A stretch of 64,000 bases of DNA from Sphingobium cloacae (GCF_002355855.1 NZ_AP017655.1:1054001-1118000), one strand, 5' to 3'; shown: positions 46,136 to 56,618, counted from the first letter of the stretch. The notes: a model not told the origin generated them from the letters alone. Program-made: numbers and translations.

Positions 46136-47837
46136 GGGTTTCAGCCTTCGCTCCGGGATGCGTCACCGCCCCCTTGTAGGCCGGACCGACATTCTGTGCA
46201 TAGCGCCACAATGCGCCGGACTGATAATCATTCCGGCGCGGCTGCCAATTCCTGCGGCGTTCGGCCAGAACCGCCTCGTCCACCTGAAGATCAATGGTGC
46301 CCGCTTCCGCGTCGATGGCGATGATGTCGCCATTTTCGACCAGCGCGATCGGCCCACCTTCGGCGGCTTCCGGACCGACATGGCCGATGCAGAAACCGCG
46401 CGTGCCGCCCGAGAAGCGGCCGTCGGTGATGAGCGCCACCTTCTCGCCCAGACCCTGCCCGTAAAGTGCGGCGGTCGTCGCCAGCATCTCGCGCATGCCG
46501 GGGCCGCCCTTGGGCCCTTCATAGCGGATGACGACGACGGCGCCTTCCTTGATCCGGTTGGCCTCGACGGCGGCGAAGGCATCCTCTTCCCGCTCGAACA
46601 CGATGGCGGGCCCGCTGAATTGCAGGCGATGCATCCCCGCGACCTTCACGATCGCGCCGTCGGGAGCGAGCGACCCTTTGAGGCCGACCACGCCGCCGGT
46701 GGGCGTGATCGGTGTCTTCGCGTCAAAAATGACCTTCTGGTCGGGGTTCCACGTCACCTCGTCGATATTCTCGGCCAGCGTCTTGCCGGTGACGGTCATG
46801 CAATCGCCATGCAGGAAGCCCTCGCGATGAAGCGTCTTCATCAGCATGTAGATGCCGCCCGCGTCGTGCATGTCCCTGGCGACGTAGCGCCCGCCGGGCT
46901 TCAGGTCCGCGATATAGGGCGTCGTCCTGAAGATTTCGGCCACGTCGAACAGATCGAAGTCGATGCCGCATTCGCTCGCCATGGCGGGCAGGTGCAGCGC
47001 GCCGTTGGTCGAACCGCCCGTCGCCGCCACGATGCGCGCCGCATTCTCGAACGCTTCCCGCGTGCAGATGTCGCGCGGACGGATATTCTTCGCCAGCAGC
47101 TCCATGATCTGCCGCCCCGCCGCCACCGCGATTTCTTCACGCGACTTATAAGGAGCAGGAGCCATATTGCTGTTAGGCAAGGACAAACCGATCGCTTCGC
47201 CCACGCAAGCCATGGTGTTGGCGGTATATTGCCCGCCGCATGCCCCATGACCGGGGCAAGCCGCCTTCTCGATGGCCGTGACTTCGGACAGCGGGCAGTT
47301 GCCGGCGGCATAACGCCCCACCACCTCGAACACGTCGATGACGGTCAGGTCGCGCTCCTGATAGCGGCCCGGCAGGATCGAGCCGCCATAAACGAAGATC
47401 GACGGCACGTTCAGCCGCAGCATCGCCATCATCATGCCCGGCAGCGATTTGTCGCATCCCGCGAAGGTGACGAGCGCGTCATAGCAGTGGCCGCGCACCG
47501 AAAGCTCCACCGAATCCGCGATCACCTCGCGGCTCACCAGCGAGCTTTTCATGCCCTGATGGCCCATGGCGATGCCGTCGGTCACGGTGATGGTGTTGAA
47601 CCGGCGCGGCATCCCCCCCGCTTCGTTCACGCCCCGGCGGCACCAGTCGGCCTGCATGTCGAGCGTGGTGTTGCAGGGCGCGGAGTCGTTGCCCGCCGAC
47701 GCGATGCCCACGAAGGGCCGGGCGATCTCTTCTTCCGTCAGGCCCATCGCATAATAATAGCTGCGCTGGGGCGCGCGTTCCGGACCGACCGAGACGTAAC
47801 GGCTCGGCAGTTTCGACTTGTCGAACGTATGAGACAT
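46116..47837 (-). CDS. ilvD: Dihydroxy-acid dehydratase
   Basis: Iron-sulfur enzyme of valine, leucine and isoleucine synthesis. The 573-aa protein has '[17 protein letters not shown]' (first cluster Cys), '[16 protein letters not shown]' (second), '[16 protein letters not shown]' (third), and '[20 protein letters not shown]' near the C-terminus. It is a normal-length member. The start is at 47837, 45 bases after the upstream amidohydrolase stop. The tail is shared with the start of the lipoprotein gene. Confidence 0.96.
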   Translation of the reverse strand: MSHTFDKSKLPSRYVSVGPERAPQRSYYYAMGLTEEEIARPFVGIASAGNDSAPCNTTLDMQADWCRRGVNEAGGMPRRFNTITVTDGIAMGHQGMKSSLVSREVIADSVELSVRGHCYDALVTFAGCDKSLPGMMMAMLRLNVPSIFVYGGSILPGRYQERDLTVIDVFEVVGRYAAGNCPLSEVTAIEKAACPGHGACGGQYTANTMACVGEAIGLSLPNSNMAPAPYKSREEIAVAAGRQIMELLAKNIRPRDICTREAFENAARIVAATGGSTNGALHLPAMASECGIDFDLFDVAEIFRTTPYIADLKPGGRYVARDMHDAGGIYMLMKTLHREGFLHGDCMTVTGKTLAENIDEVTWNPDQKVIFDAKTPITPTGGVVGLKGSLAPDGAIVKVAGMHRLQFSGPAIVFEREEDAFAAVEANRIKEGAVVVIRYEGPKGGPGMREMLATTAALYGQGLGEKVALITDGRFSGGTRGFCIGHVGPEAAEGGPIALVENGDIIAIDAEAGTIDLQVDEAVLAERRRNWQPRRNDYQSGALWRYAQNVGPAYKGAVTHPGAKAETHVYADI

Positions 47838-47882
47838 AAAACCTACCCTTCTTGCGCGGGCCTCTTTCCAAAAAAGATCGAT

Positions 47883-48599
47883 TCACGCAAGTCTATTGCG
47901 GCAATCGAGCGTAATTTGTGCCAATATTTCCGCAAAGCGCCTCTGCCCCGCTTCTTTCCGAACCAGATCCTGCCGCATCTCGACGCCCAGATAGGGGATG
48001 CCGTTGGCTTCGGCATGGCGGTTCATCGTCGCGTTGAGCAGCTTGCCCGAATAGGGTTGCTGGTCCCCGACCCTGAGGCCCGCCGCCTCCAGCCGGGGAA
48101 TGGCGATCCGCGCGGCGCGATCATCCTCATTATAGAGTATGCCGATGTCCCACGGACGATGCTGATCCGGATCGCTGGCAAGGCGCGGGGTGAAACTGTG
48201 CACGGACAGGATGAAAGGTGACGTCATGCCGTCGAGCAAGCGGCCGACCTGATGGTGATAGGGATGGTGGAAACGAAGCATCCGCGCGGCAAGGTCGGCC
48301 TGACGATTGCCGGGAATGGCATGGCCGTCGCTCATCACCGGAAGCAGGCCGGGCGCATCCTCCTCCCGGTTGAGGTCGATCACCAGGCGCGACACTCCGC
48401 CCAGGATAGCGGTGCAGCCCAGTTGCCGCGCGATCGATGCGCTGACCTCGGCCACGCCGATGTCGATGGCGATATGGTCGCGCAGCAGGGTCGGATCGAT
48501 GCCCAGGTCGATGTCCCGCGGGACAAGAGCGGAGGCGTGGTCCGCGATGATGAGAATGTCGAGATCGCCGCCGTCGATCTGCGTAAAGGCTTCGTTCAT
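47883..48599 (-). CDS. N-formylglutamate amidohydrolase-like protein
   Basis: The 238-aa protein belongs to the FGase/HutG-like fold of zinc peptidase relatives. Motifs are 'DILIIADHASALVP' (His25-like ligand region), 'VSRLVIDLNREEDAPGLLP', 'FILSVHSFTPRL' and 'YLGVEMRQDLVR'. These match the family that cleaves N-formyl amino acids or related amides. ATG at 48599 overlaps the ispE stop by four bases. No hut genes are nearby, so histidine breakdown is not supported by context and the substrate is open. Confidence 0.85.
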   Translation of the reverse strand: MNEAFTQIDGGDLDILIIADHASALVPRDIDLGIDPTLLRDHIAIDIGVAEVSASIARQLGCTAILGGVSRLVIDLNREEDAPGLLPVMSDGHAIPGNRQADLAARMLRFHHPYHHQVGRLLDGMTSPFILSVHSFTPRLASDPDQHRPWDIGILYNEDDRAARIAIPRLEAAGLRVGDQQPYSGKLLNATMNRHAEANGIPYLGVEMRQDLVRKEAGQRRFAEILAQITLDCRNRLA

Positions 48600-49492
48600 G
48601 CCGTTCTGATCCGCGTTTCCATGATCCACCAGCCGGGGTGGTCGATTCTCAGGCCGCTGGCGGCAGCCTGCCTCTGTTCCCCTGTATCGAACAGGGCGAA
48701 GCATGTCGCGCCCGATCCGGACATGCGCGACAGGCGCCGCCCGTCCCACCGTGACAGGGCATCGAGCACATCGCAGATGGCGGGCGCGACGGCCATGGCG
48801 GCCGCTTCCAGATCGTTGCGTCCCTCCTCGCAAAGCCGCGCCAGATCGTCCGCTCCGAGGGGGCCGCGGTCAACACCATCCCATCCGGCGAAGACGCGCC
48901 CGGTCGAAAGCGCGACGCCGGGATTGACCAGAAGCAGCGGCAGTCCCGCCAATCCCGGCACTTCCCGATCCTCCAGCTTTTCGCCGCGTCCGCGCACCAG
49001 CCGCGTCCTGCTGTCGAGGCAGGCGGGGACATCCGACCCGATGGCGAGGGCCATGTCCTCCAGCGCGGACGGCGCCACCTTCGCGTCCCAAAGCCGGACC
49101 AGCAACCGCAGCGCCGCCGCCGCGTCCGCCGATCCGCCGCCGATGCCGGACGCCAGAGGCAGTTTCTTCGCGAGATGCAGCGCCGCGCCCCTGCTCTCCC
49201 CCAGACGGGCTTGCAGGGCCTTTGCGGCCTTCATGACCAGATTGCCCTCGCCCGGATCGAGCGAGGCTGCGAAAGGGCCGCTGACCTGGAGGGTTATGCG
49301 GCCATCGTCCGTCACATGCCCGTCAAGCCGGTCGCCGTCCTCGGCAAAAGCGAAAAGGCTTTCCAGATCATGATAGCCATCGTCGCGCCGCGCGCGGACA
49401 TGCAGCGCGAGGTTGATCTTTGCATAAGCGATTTCCGAGTCTTGCGCGGCGATATTCACAGATTGCCCGAAACCCTGTTCATGGAGCGACAT
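48596..49492 (-). CDS. ispE: 4-diphosphocytidyl-2-C-methyl-D-erythritol kinase
   Basis: GHMP kinase of the MEP isoprenoid route. The 298-aa protein has 'AYAKINLALHV' (substrate region with Lys), the ATP loop 'PLASGIGGGSADAAAALR', 'IGSDVPACLDSRT' (catalytic Asp region) and the C-terminal 'MSGSGATCFALFD'. The first ATG at 49492 ([10 protein letters not shown]) adds a 20-residue leader before the usual start; a later start is possible. It overlaps the TPR gene stop and is followed by the amidohydrolase. Context is a tight operon. Confidence 0.95.
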   Translation of the reverse strand: MSLHEQGFGQSVNIAAQDSEIAYAKINLALHVRARRDDGYHDLESLFAFAEDGDRLDGHVTDDGRITLQVSGPFAASLDPGEGNLVMKAAKALQARLGESRGAALHLAKKLPLASGIGGGSADAAAALRLLVRLWDAKVAPSALEDMALAIGSDVPACLDSRTRLVRGRGEKLEDREVPGLAGLPLLLVNPGVALSTGRVFAGWDGVDRGPLGADDLARLCEEGRNDLEAAAMAVAPAICDVLDALSRWDGRRLSRMSGSGATCFALFDTGEQRQAAASGLRIDHPGWWIMETRIRTA

Positions 49493-51131
49493 ATTCCGGT
49501 TTCATGCCCTCTCTCATCTTCGCGGCGAGACGATCGGCCACCGCGCCGTCCGCGAGGGTCGCCGCCGCTTTCCACGCATAGCGCGCTTCGTAACGCCGGC
49601 CCGCGGCCCAGAGCGCATCGCCCAGATGCTCGTTGACGGTGGGATCGCCCGGCGCGCCCACCACCGCCTTTTCCAGCACCGGCACCGCCGCCTCGACATT
49701 GCCGGTGACGAACTGGGCCCAGCCCAGGGAATCGGTGATCGATGGATCGTCCGGTTTCAGGGCGCTGGCCTTTTTCAGCAATTCCAGCGCCTGATCCACA
49801 TTCTGCCGCCGCTCGATCTGCGCATAGCCGAGATAGTTGAGGATGATGGGCTCGTTCGGGGCGATTCGGAGAGCGTCTTCCAGAACGGCGCGGGCTTCTT
49901 CCCAGCGCCCGCCCTTTTCCAGCGCATTGCCTTCGAACAGGAGGAGCGCCCAGGGAACGGCGTCGGCGGGATAGCGGCCGCGCGCGGAGCGAAAGGCGGC
50001 GGCCGCGCCATCGAAATCCCGCCCGTCGGTCAATAACCGGCCCAACTGGATGAAGCGTTCGGGTTCCGCATGGGGAACCGCCGCAAGCGACCGGGCAAGC
50101 GCGATGGCGGCGTCATCCTGCCCCGCTTCGTCCAGCGCGTCGACGAGTTCGGCCTTCGCCAATCGGGCCTGATAGCTGCCGTCGGGCACCTTGCGCGCCT
50201 CCGCAACGGCCAGTTCGGGCCTTTCATTTTCCGTCAGCAGCCGCGCCGCCACGATCCGGCTGTCGGGTCCCGGATCGGCAAAGGTCGCAATGCGCGCCAG
50301 CCGCACCGCCACGATCCCTCCGCCCTCCATCGCATCGGCATCCAGCGCCAGCCGCGCAAGCAGCCGCCCGAATCCCTGCGCCGGCGTCAGCGGGGCGCCC
50401 TCCCGGCGCACAGCCCTGTTCCTTCCGCGCGCCATATCGCTGCGCGCGGCGGCGAAATCCGCGCGATCTTCCGGCAGGAGGGAAAGAGCCTGCGCTTGTT
50501 CTCCCCATCGCGCGAGTTGCGCGGCGAAAGTCAGACGCATCCGGTCCTGATCGTTCAGACGAGCGGCCAGGCTGGCGCGGATGGCGGGTTCCGCCCCCGC
50601 CACATCGCCACGCGCCAAGGCCTGAAGCGCGACCTGTTCATCCAGATAGCGCCGCGCCAGTGCTGCCGATTGATCTTTGGCCACGATCAGAGGAGGCGCA
50701 TATTTCCCTTCCCCCAGCGAAATCCAGCTACGGACCAGCGGCGTCAAGAAGGCGAAATTGCCTTCATCCGTCATCCGGTCGGTCCAGACCTGCGCAGCCG
50801 CCCAATCCTTTCGGTTGAGGGCGTCCGCGACCTGGAGCAGCGTGGCGTCACGCGGCGCCAGCCCCGCCCCGTCGAGCAGCCGGGCGGACCGGAGAGCAAG
50901 CGCGAAATCGCCGCTTTCAAGCGCCCGCAGATAGGATCGGCGGGCAACGGCGGCACTGGACGGATCGCCGTCCAGGGCCAGCCGGTAATTCGCCACCGCC
51001 AGCGGGGAAGCGCCATCCCCGTCCGCCATGCGCGCGCGCGCATAGGCATGAAGCACGCCGTCCGCCGCCACCGATGCCTCGGCGGCGGCCGGCAGCGCCA
51101 GCAGGCCCAGGATGGCGATGCGCCTACATAT
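49479..51131 (-). CDS. Tetratricopeptide-repeat protein, secreted
   Basis: A protein of about 550 aa with an N-terminal signal-like stretch '[17 protein letters not shown]' and many helical repeats; the clearest TPRs are near the C-terminus ('[20 protein letters not shown]', '[16 protein letters not shown]', '[17 protein letters not shown]'). It is likely periplasmic or outer-membrane associated, a scaffold. No ATG, GTG or TTG stands before the signal peptide in a sensible place: the codons read ATA TGT AGG CGC. The given right limit (ATA at 51131) is a guess; GTG at 51071 would cut the signal. It overlaps the ETF-QO stop. Confidence 0.85.
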   Translation of the reverse strand: MCRRIAILGLLALPAAAEASVAADGVLHAYARARMADGDGASPLAVANYRLALDGDPSSAAVARRSYLRALESGDFALALRSARLLDGAGLAPRDATLLQVADALNRKDWAAAQVWTDRMTDEGNFAFLTPLVRSWISLGEGKYAPPLIVAKDQSAALARRYLDEQVALQALARGDVAGAEPAIRASLAARLNDQDRMRLTFAAQLARWGEQAQALSLLPEDRADFAAARSDMARGRNRAVRREGAPLTPAQGFGRLLARLALDADAMEGGGIVAVRLARIATFADPGPDSRIVAARLLTENERPELAVAEARKVPDGSYQARLAKAELVDALDEAGQDDAAIALARSLAAVPHAEPERFIQLGRLLTDGRDFDGAAAAFRSARGRYPADAVPWALLLFEGNALEKGGRWEEARAVLEDALRIAPNEPIILNYLGYAQIERRQNVDQALELLKKASALKPDDPSITDSLGWAQFVTGNVEAAVPVLEKAVVGAPGDPTVNEHLGDALWAAGRRYEARYAWKAAATLADGAVADRLAAKMREGMKPEYVAP

Positions 51132-52776
51132 TGGGATAGTTCGGTCCTCCGCCGCCTTCGGGCACGACCCAGTTGATATTCTGGGTCGGGTCCTTGATGT
51201 CGCAGGTCTTGCAATGGACGCAATTCTGCGCGTTGATCTGGAAGCGGGGATTACCCTCATCCAGCCCCACCACTTCATAGACGCCCGCCGGGCAATAACG
51301 CTGCGCCGGTTCGTCATAGAGGGGCAGGTTGTAGCCGATCGGGATAGACGGGTCCTTCAGTTGCAGATGGACCGGCTGATCCTCCTCATGATTGGTGTTC
51401 GACAGGAACACGGAGGAGAGGCGATCGAAGCTGACCACGCCATCGGGCTTGGGATAGGCGATCTTCTCGCACGCGTCCTTGGGCCAGAGCTTGTCGCAGT
51501 CCCGCTTGTGCTTCATCGTGAAGGGCAGGCCGATCTTGAGCGTCCGCATCCACATGTCGATCCCGGCGAGCAGCGTGCCGATGGTGTTGCCGAATTTCGA
51601 CAGCAGCGGTTCGGCATTCTTGACGAGTTGCAGTTCCTTCGCGACCCAGCTCGACCGCAGGCGGTCCTCATAATCGTGCAGCACGTCGCGGGCACGTTCG
51701 TTCTGGATCGCCTCGAACGCGGCTTCGGCGGCCAGCATGCCCGACTTCATCGCGGTGTGCGTGCCCTTGATGCGCGGCACGTTCACGAAGCCCGCCGAAC
51801 AGCCGATCAGCGCGCCGCCGGGGAAGACAAGCTTCGGGATCGACTGCCAGCCGCCCTCGTTGATCGCGCGCGCGCCGTAGGACACGCGGCGGCCGCCTTC
51901 GAGGAACTTGCGGATGTCCGGATGCTGTTTCCAGCGCTGGAACTCCTCGAACGGATAAAGATAGGGGTTGCGATAGCCCAGGCCAACCACGAAGCCCAAC
52001 GCCACCTGCCCATTGGCCTGGTGATAGAGGAAGCCGCCGCCATAGGCGTCCGTCAGCGGCCAGCCCTGGGTGTGGATCACCAGCCCCGGCTGATGCTTGG
52101 CGGGATCGATGTCCCACAATTCCTTCATGCCAAGGCCGTAGACCTGCGGCTCGCTGTCGGCATCCAGATCGAACTGGCGCTTCAATATCTTGGTCAGGTG
52201 GCCGCGCGCGCCTTCGGCGAAGAAGGTGTATTTGGCATGCAGTTCCAGTCCCGGCTGATAATCGGGCTTGCGATTGCCCTCGCGGTCGATGCCCATGTCG
52301 CCGGTGGCGACGCCCTTCACGCTGCCATCCTCATGATAGAGGATTTCAGCCGCCGCGAAGCCGGGGAAGATTTCCACGCCCAGCCCTTCGGCCTGCTCCG
52401 CCAGCCAGCGGCAAAGATTGCCCAGCGATCCGGTATAGGTGCCCTTGTTGTGCATCCAGCCGGGCGTCACGATGTGCGGCATCGCCATCTTGCCGCCCGT
52501 GGTCAGGAACCAGTGCCGGTTGTCCGTCACCGGCACTTCGGCCAGCGAACAGCCCTGTTCCCGCCATTGGGGCAACAGTTCATCCAGCGCCCTGGGATCG
52601 ATCACCGCCCCGGACAGGATATGGGCGCCGATCTCCGACCCCTTTTCCAGCACGCATACCGCCAGTTCCTGTCCTGCGTCGTTCGCCAGTTGCTTCAGGC
52701 GGATCGCCGCCGACAGTCCCGCCGGCCCCCCGCCGACGATGACGATGTCGTAGGGCATCGATTCCCGTTCGCTCAT
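51124..52776 (-). CDS. Electron transfer flavoprotein-ubiquinone oxidoreductase
   Basis: Inner-membrane flavoprotein passing electrons from ETF to ubiquinone. The 550-aa protein has the FAD loop '[17 protein letters not shown]' (about 11-27), '[15 protein letters not shown]', '[19 protein letters not shown]', and a C-terminal [4Fe-4S] ferredoxin-like site '[20 protein letters not shown]'. The ATG at 52776 has GGAGG four bases upstream. It heads a minus-strand run down to the RlmD-like gene and fits the fatty and branched acyl-CoA breakdown seen elsewhere in the window. Confidence 0.96.
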   Translation of the reverse strand: MSERESMPYDIVIVGGGPAGLSAAIRLKQLANDAGQELAVCVLEKGSEIGAHILSGAVIDPRALDELLPQWREQGCSLAEVPVTDNRHWFLTTGGKMAMPHIVTPGWMHNKGTYTGSLGNLCRWLAEQAEGLGVEIFPGFAAAEILYHEDGSVKGVATGDMGIDREGNRKPDYQPGLELHAKYTFFAEGARGHLTKILKRQFDLDADSEPQVYGLGMKELWDIDPAKHQPGLVIHTQGWPLTDAYGGGFLYHQANGQVALGFVVGLGYRNPYLYPFEEFQRWKQHPDIRKFLEGGRRVSYGARAINEGGWQSIPKLVFPGGALIGCSAGFVNVPRIKGTHTAMKSGMLAAEAAFEAIQNERARDVLHDYEDRLRSSWVAKELQLVKNAEPLLSKFGNTIGTLLAGIDMWMRTLKIGLPFTMKHKRDCDKLWPKDACEKIAYPKPDGVVSFDRLSSVFLSNTNHEEDQPVHLQLKDPSIPIGYNLPLYDEPAQRYCPAGVYEVVGLDEGNPRFQINAQNCVHCKTCDIKDPTQNINWVVPEGGGGPNYPNM

Positions 52777-52903
52777 ATTCCCTCCATCGGGCATACCGGC
52801 TGGCTTCTCTCCCCCATCCGGTCGCCGCATTACTCCAACAATCTGACATCTAGCGCGATGAAGATTCTTGACCACGGCGTCAACCTCTGGTCCTGAATGA
52901 GCC

Positions 52904-53623
52904 ATGCGGGGTGCATTGCAGATTGATTGGACGGCGGCTGCCGACGCCTATCTGGCGTGGTGGGCGCAGGCCGGAGCGGACGGCGCGGTGAGCGAGCGTC
53001 CCGTGAACTGGCTGCGCCCGGTTCCCGCCCCCGGCGCGAAACCCGCCGCTGCCATCCCGGCGCCGGCCATGCCTTCCACCCTCGCGGCTTTCCATGACTG
53101 GCTGGCCGGCGACGCGACGCAGCCGGAACGCCGCTGGCCCGCTTCGCCGATCCTGCCCGCGGGACCGCAGGCCGCGCCGGTCATGATCGTCACCGACATG
53201 CCCGATCCGGCGGACGTGAGCGCGAACGGCCTGTTTGCCGACCGCACCGGCGCCCTGCTGGACGCCATGTTGCGCGCCATCGGCATGAGCCGCGCGGATG
53301 TCTACATCGCCTCCCTCTTCACCGCTCGTCCGCCCGGCGGCATGGTGGAGGCCAGCGACATCGATTTCGCCGCGCGCCGGATGCGCGCCCATGTCGCGCT
53401 GGCGGCGCCCAGGCGGCTGCTGCTGCTGGGAGACCGGACCAGCCGTGCCCTTTTGCCGCCGGGCGCCTCCGAGGAGGCCGATGGTTTACGATTTTTTAAC
53501 CATGATGGCGGCACCCTGCCCGTCATTGCCACATTTCATCCGCGCCTCCTGCTCACCCAACCGGCGGCGAAGGCGGAATGCTGGCGTGTCCTGCAAAGCC
53601 TGATCGAGGAAAGCCGTTCGTGA
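52904..53623 (+). CDS. Uracil-DNA glycosylase superfamily protein, divergent
   Basis: The 239-aa protein has the UDG fold features '[18 protein letters not shown]', '[14 protein letters not shown]' and '[14 protein letters not shown]' (final motif resembling H-P-S/A). The first motif, normally GEAPGxxE, reads 'VTDMPDPAD', and none of the four cluster Cys of family 4 is present. Base excision activity is therefore doubtful; it may be an inactive or altered relative. It is upstream of the lytic transglycosylase with a GTGA overlap, and divergent from ETF-QO. Confidence 0.8.
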   Translation: MRGALQIDWTAAADAYLAWWAQAGADGAVSERPVNWLRPVPAPGAKPAAAIPAPAMPSTLAAFHDWLAGDATQPERRWPASPILPAGPQAAPVMIVTDMPDPADVSANGLFADRTGALLDAMLRAIGMSRADVYIASLFTARPPGGMVEASDIDFAARRMRAHVALAAPRRLLLLGDRTSRALLPPGASEEADGLRFFNHDGGTLPVIATFHPRLLLTQPAAKAECWRVLQSLIEESRS

Positions 53624-55413
53624 TTCGCGCCGCAACCCGCCTCTCCCGCCTCGCCTGCCTGATGATCGGCGCGGCGGCCGTCATTCCCGCAAAGGCCGAA
53701 ACGACGACATCGATGGCAACCCTGCCGGTGAAGGCGAGCGCTTCGGACTCCGGCCCGCTGCGCCTCAGCGACGGGGACAGGGCGCGTTATGCCGCCATCT
53801 TCGCGTCGCTTCAGGACCAGAAATGGGCCGACGCCAAGGCCATGATCCTGTCCCTCGATCAACAGGACCCCATGCGGGCCGTGGCGCTGGCCGAACTCTA
53901 TACGGCGAAGGATTCGCCGCGCGTCGAACTGTTCGACCTGCTCGACCTGCTCAACAAGGCGTCGTGGCTGCCGCGCGCGGATCAGCTTTCCCGCATGGCC
54001 CAGAAGCGCGGCGCGACCATTCTCCCCGATCTTCCGCAGGTGCAGAAACTGGTCTGGCTCGGTTCCGCGCCGCGCCGCGAATATGTGCGCGCGACCAAGA
54101 CGGACATGCTGGCGCAGAACCTTGCCAGCCGCATCCAGAATTTCGTCAAGAATGACGACCCTGCCGGGGCCGAGGCGCTGCTCGCCACCGGCGAAGCGGG
54201 CCTGACGCCGGAGGGGCTGACCGAAGTGCGCCAGCGGGTCGCCTGGTCCTATTATATCGAAAGCGACGATAACAACGCGCGGCGCATGGCCGCCAGGGCG
54301 CTCGAAGTGCGGTCGGGAGGCGATTGGGCGGTGCAGGCGCACTGGACGGCCGGCCTTGCCGCATGGCGCCAGAATGACTGCGTGGCCGCAGCCCCGGCTT
54401 TCGCCAATGTGGCGGCGCTGGCGGGGAATGCCGACATGCGATCGGCGGGCGCCTATTGGGCAGCCCGCGCCTATATGGTCTGCGGCCAGGCCGAAAAGGT
54501 CCAGAATCTGCTGCGGATAGCAGCGCGTTCCGAAGAAACCTTCTACGGCCTCCTTGCCCGCGAATCGCTGGGCCTGCCGCTCGGCGGCGCGGCGGTGGGC
54601 GCGCGCTTCGGCGAAGCGGATTGGCAGCAGATCAAGGGCAATCCCAATGTCCGCGCGGCGATCGTCTTCGCCGCCATCGGCCAGTCGGGCAAAGCCGAAG
54701 AAGCCCTGCGCTATCAGGCGAAGCTGGGCGGCACCGCGCAATATGACGCGCTGCTGCGCCTCGCCAGCGCGCTCAACCTGCCCGCGACGCAATTGTGGCT
54801 GGCCCATAACGGCCCCGCCGGAAAGCAGCCGGAAAGTTTCGCCCGCTTCCCCGCCCCCGACTGGAAGCCCGATGGCGGCTGGCGCGTCGACCCGTCACTG
54901 GTGTTCGCCCATACCCTTCAGGAATCCGGTTTCCGCGCCGATGCCGTCAGTTCGGCGGGCGCGCGCGGGCTGATGCAGGTGCGCCCCGGCACCGGCAGCG
55001 ACATGGGGCTCGCCTCCGCCGCGCAGTTGTTCGTGCCGTCCACCAACATGGAATATGGCCAGCGCTATCTGGAAACCCTGCGCGACATGAGCGCGACCGG
55101 CGGGCTGCTGCCCAAGGTGATGGCCGCCTACAATGCCGGGCCGCTTCCCGTGCAGCGGTGGAACACGCAGGTGAAGGACAATGGCGATCCGCTGCTCTTC
55201 ATGGAATCGCTGCCCTATTATGAAACCCGCGCCTATGTGAACATCGTCATGCGCAACTATTGGATGTACCAGATCCAGGCGCAGGGCAAGGCGGACGGCC
55301 TCACCGGCATGGCGCAGGGCCTGTGGCCGACCTTCCCCGGCGCCAAGGGCAGCCGTCTGGTCCGCCTGTCGCGCGCCGAAGGGAAAAGCGTGATGGCGGG
55401 CGGCAGCGACTGA
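53620..55413 (+). CDS. Soluble lytic murein transglycosylase (SLT family)
   Basis: Periplasmic enzyme that cuts peptidoglycan. The 597-aa protein starts with a signal '[20 protein letters not shown]', then a long helical superhelix (about 40-400), then the lysozyme-like domain with catalytic Glu435 in '[13 protein letters not shown]', '[14 protein letters not shown]' and '[15 protein letters not shown]'. It starts at GTG 53620, overlapping the UDG-like stop. MoaB follows after one base. Length and order fit the Slt70-like group. Confidence 0.94.
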   Translation: MIRAATRLSRLACLMIGAAAVIPAKAETTTSMATLPVKASASDSGPLRLSDGDRARYAAIFASLQDQKWADAKAMILSLDQQDPMRAVALAELYTAKDSPRVELFDLLDLLNKASWLPRADQLSRMAQKRGATILPDLPQVQKLVWLGSAPRREYVRATKTDMLAQNLASRIQNFVKNDDPAGAEALLATGEAGLTPEGLTEVRQRVAWSYYIESDDNNARRMAARALEVRSGGDWAVQAHWTAGLAAWRQNDCVAAAPAFANVAALAGNADMRSAGAYWAARAYMVCGQAEKVQNLLRIAARSEETFYGLLARESLGLPLGGAAVGARFGEADWQQIKGNPNVRAAIVFAAIGQSGKAEEALRYQAKLGGTAQYDALLRLASALNLPATQLWLAHNGPAGKQPESFARFPAPDWKPDGGWRVDPSLVFAHTLQESGFRADAVSSAGARGLMQVRPGTGSDMGLASAAQLFVPSTNMEYGQRYLETLRDMSATGGLLPKVMAAYNAGPLPVQRWNTQVKDNGDPLLFMESLPYYETRAYVNIVMRNYWMYQIQAQGKADGLTGMAQGLWPTFPGAKGSRLVRLSRAEGKSVMAGGSD

Positions 55414-55414
55414 C

Positions 55415-55942
55415 ATGCCCGTCGACGAAAGCCGGCCGTTCCTTCCGGTCCGCATCGCCGTGCTCACCGTTTCCGACAGCAGGACATTGGCGGAGGATCG
55501 CTCCGGCGACGCGCTGGTCGAGCGGATCGGGACGGCGGGCCACATCCTCGCCGACCGCCATGTCGAGCGGGACGAGCGTTCCGCCATCGTCGCGCGTCTT
55601 CATGCGTGGATCGACGATCCGCAGGTCGATTGCATCATCACCACCGGCGGCACCGGGGTGACCGGCCGGGACGTGACGCCCGAGGCCCTGGCGCAAGTGC
55701 AGGACAAGGAAATCCCCGGTTTCGGGGAGCTTTTCCGCTGGCTGAGCTATCAGAGCATCGGCACGTCGACCATCCAGTCGCGCGCCACCGCCTGCGTCGC
55801 GCGGGGCACCTATATCTTCGCGCTGCCCGGTTCCACCGGCGCGGTGAAGGACGCCTGGGACGGCATCCTCGTCAGCCAGTTGGACAGCCGTTTCCGCCCC
55901 TGCAATTTCGTCGAACTGATGCCGCGCCTCAACGAACGCTAG
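55415..55942 (+). CDS. moaB: Molybdopterin adenylyltransferase MoaB
   Basis: Adenylates molybdopterin before molybdate insertion. The 175-aa protein has the MoCF motifs '[19 protein letters not shown]', '[19 protein letters not shown]' and '[14 protein letters not shown]'. This is the MoaB form (hexameric type), of usual length. The ATG at 55415 is one base after the transglycosylase stop, so they share a message. No other moa gene is in the window. Confidence 0.94.
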   Translation: MPVDESRPFLPVRIAVLTVSDSRTLAEDRSGDALVERIGTAGHILADRHVERDERSAIVARLHAWIDDPQVDCIITTGGTGVTGRDVTPEALAQVQDKEIPGFGELFRWLSYQSIGTSTIQSRATACVARGTYIFALPGSTGAVKDAWDGILVSQLDSRFRPCNFVELMPRLNER

Positions 55943-55953
55943 AGCATTCTGAA

Positions 55954-55972
55954 GTCGGCTGGAACAGCCGAC
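55954..55972 (+). terminator. Hairpin after moaB
   Basis: GTCGGCT and AGCCGAC form a perfect seven-pair stem around the GGAAC loop, 12 bases after the moaB stop and between convergent genes. No T run follows directly, so it is a weak candidate for bidirectional termination or mRNA end protection. Confidence 0.4.
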
Positions 55973-56024
55973 GGCCCGCGGAATGCGGAAAACAAAAAGA
56001 AGCAGAGCGGGACACCGCGTCGCC

Positions 56025-56534
56025 TCACGCCTTGGGCGCGGGATTTTCCTTGAAGAACTTGCTGAGTTCACCCAGCATCAGCGCCCACCAGTCCACCACA
56101 TCGGCGAAATTCTTCCGGTTGAGGCCGCCGATGGTCGCCACGTCATAGCTGACCACCAGCGACTTGTCGTCGGACACCGCCATCTGGCTGAACCGCTTGC
56201 TGCTGTTCCACTTGTTGGCGAGTTCGAACGTATTCGCCCCGTCATCCTCGAAGCTGATCTGGAACTGGATCGAGCCGCACTTCTTCCCGTCCTCGCATTC
56301 GTAGAAGAAGATCGAATAATTATATCCGCTGGCGGCGCTTTCGATCATCGGATTGCCGGTGGTGGTGCTTTTGGACAGGACCGCCTTGTAACCGGCGGCC
56401 TGCACGGCATCGGCCACCGATTGCGGATTGCTGGCGCACACCATGTTCTTGCCGCACGGCTCCTCATCCAGCGCGAAGGCGGGCGTGGCAAAGGCGGCAA
56501 CCGCAAGGGTGAGACTGGTGAGAATAGCGCGCAT
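56025..56534 (-). CDS. YbjN-domain secreted protein
   Basis: The 169-aa protein has a signal peptide 'LTLAVAAFATPAFA' and a YbjN-like fold ('VADAVQAAGYKAVLSKSTTTG' and 'LVVSYDVATIGGLNRKNFAD'). YbjN relatives are linked to surface features and type III secretion chaperone-like folds; the function here is unknown. It carries four Cys (in 'EEPCGKNMVCA' and 'YECEDGKKCGS') that may pair in the periplasm. It is divergent from the radical SAM gene, with the LexA box 61 bases upstream of its ATG; TTGACA lies on its strand at 56586-56591. Confidence 0.82.
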   Translation of the reverse strand: MRAILTSLTLAVAAFATPAFALDEEPCGKNMVCASNPQSVADAVQAAGYKAVLSKSTTTGNPMIESAASGYNYSIFFYECEDGKKCGSIQFQISFEDDGANTFELANKWNSSKRFSQMAVSDDKSLVVSYDVATIGGLNRKNFADVVDWWALMLGELSKFFKENPAPKA

Positions 56535-56594
56535 GGAACGTCCTTGGCTGGTTTTTCCCGGCCAGTGACCCGATTGCTGCCCCCTTGTCAAATT

Positions 56595-56609
56595 GTTCAC
56601 TATATGTTC
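56595..56609. promoter_or_regulatory. Candidate LexA (SOS) box
   Basis: The sequence GTTC ACTATAT GTTC is a perfect match to the GTTC-N7-GTTC operator of alphaproteobacterial LexA. It lies in the spacer between ybjN and the radical SAM gene, 9 bases before the ATG at 56619 and 61 bases before that of ybjN. No lexA gene is in the window. Binding is inferred. Confidence 0.65.
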
Positions 56610-56618
56610 TATTCACGC

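Noticed and set aside
47883..48599. hutG as part of a histidine-use operon
   Set aside because: No hutU, hutH, hutI or hutC lies near; the neighbours are ispE and ilvD.
52904..53623. Family 4 uracil-DNA glycosylase with a [4Fe-4S] cluster
   Set aside because: The four Cys needed for the cluster are missing and the first catalytic motif is changed.
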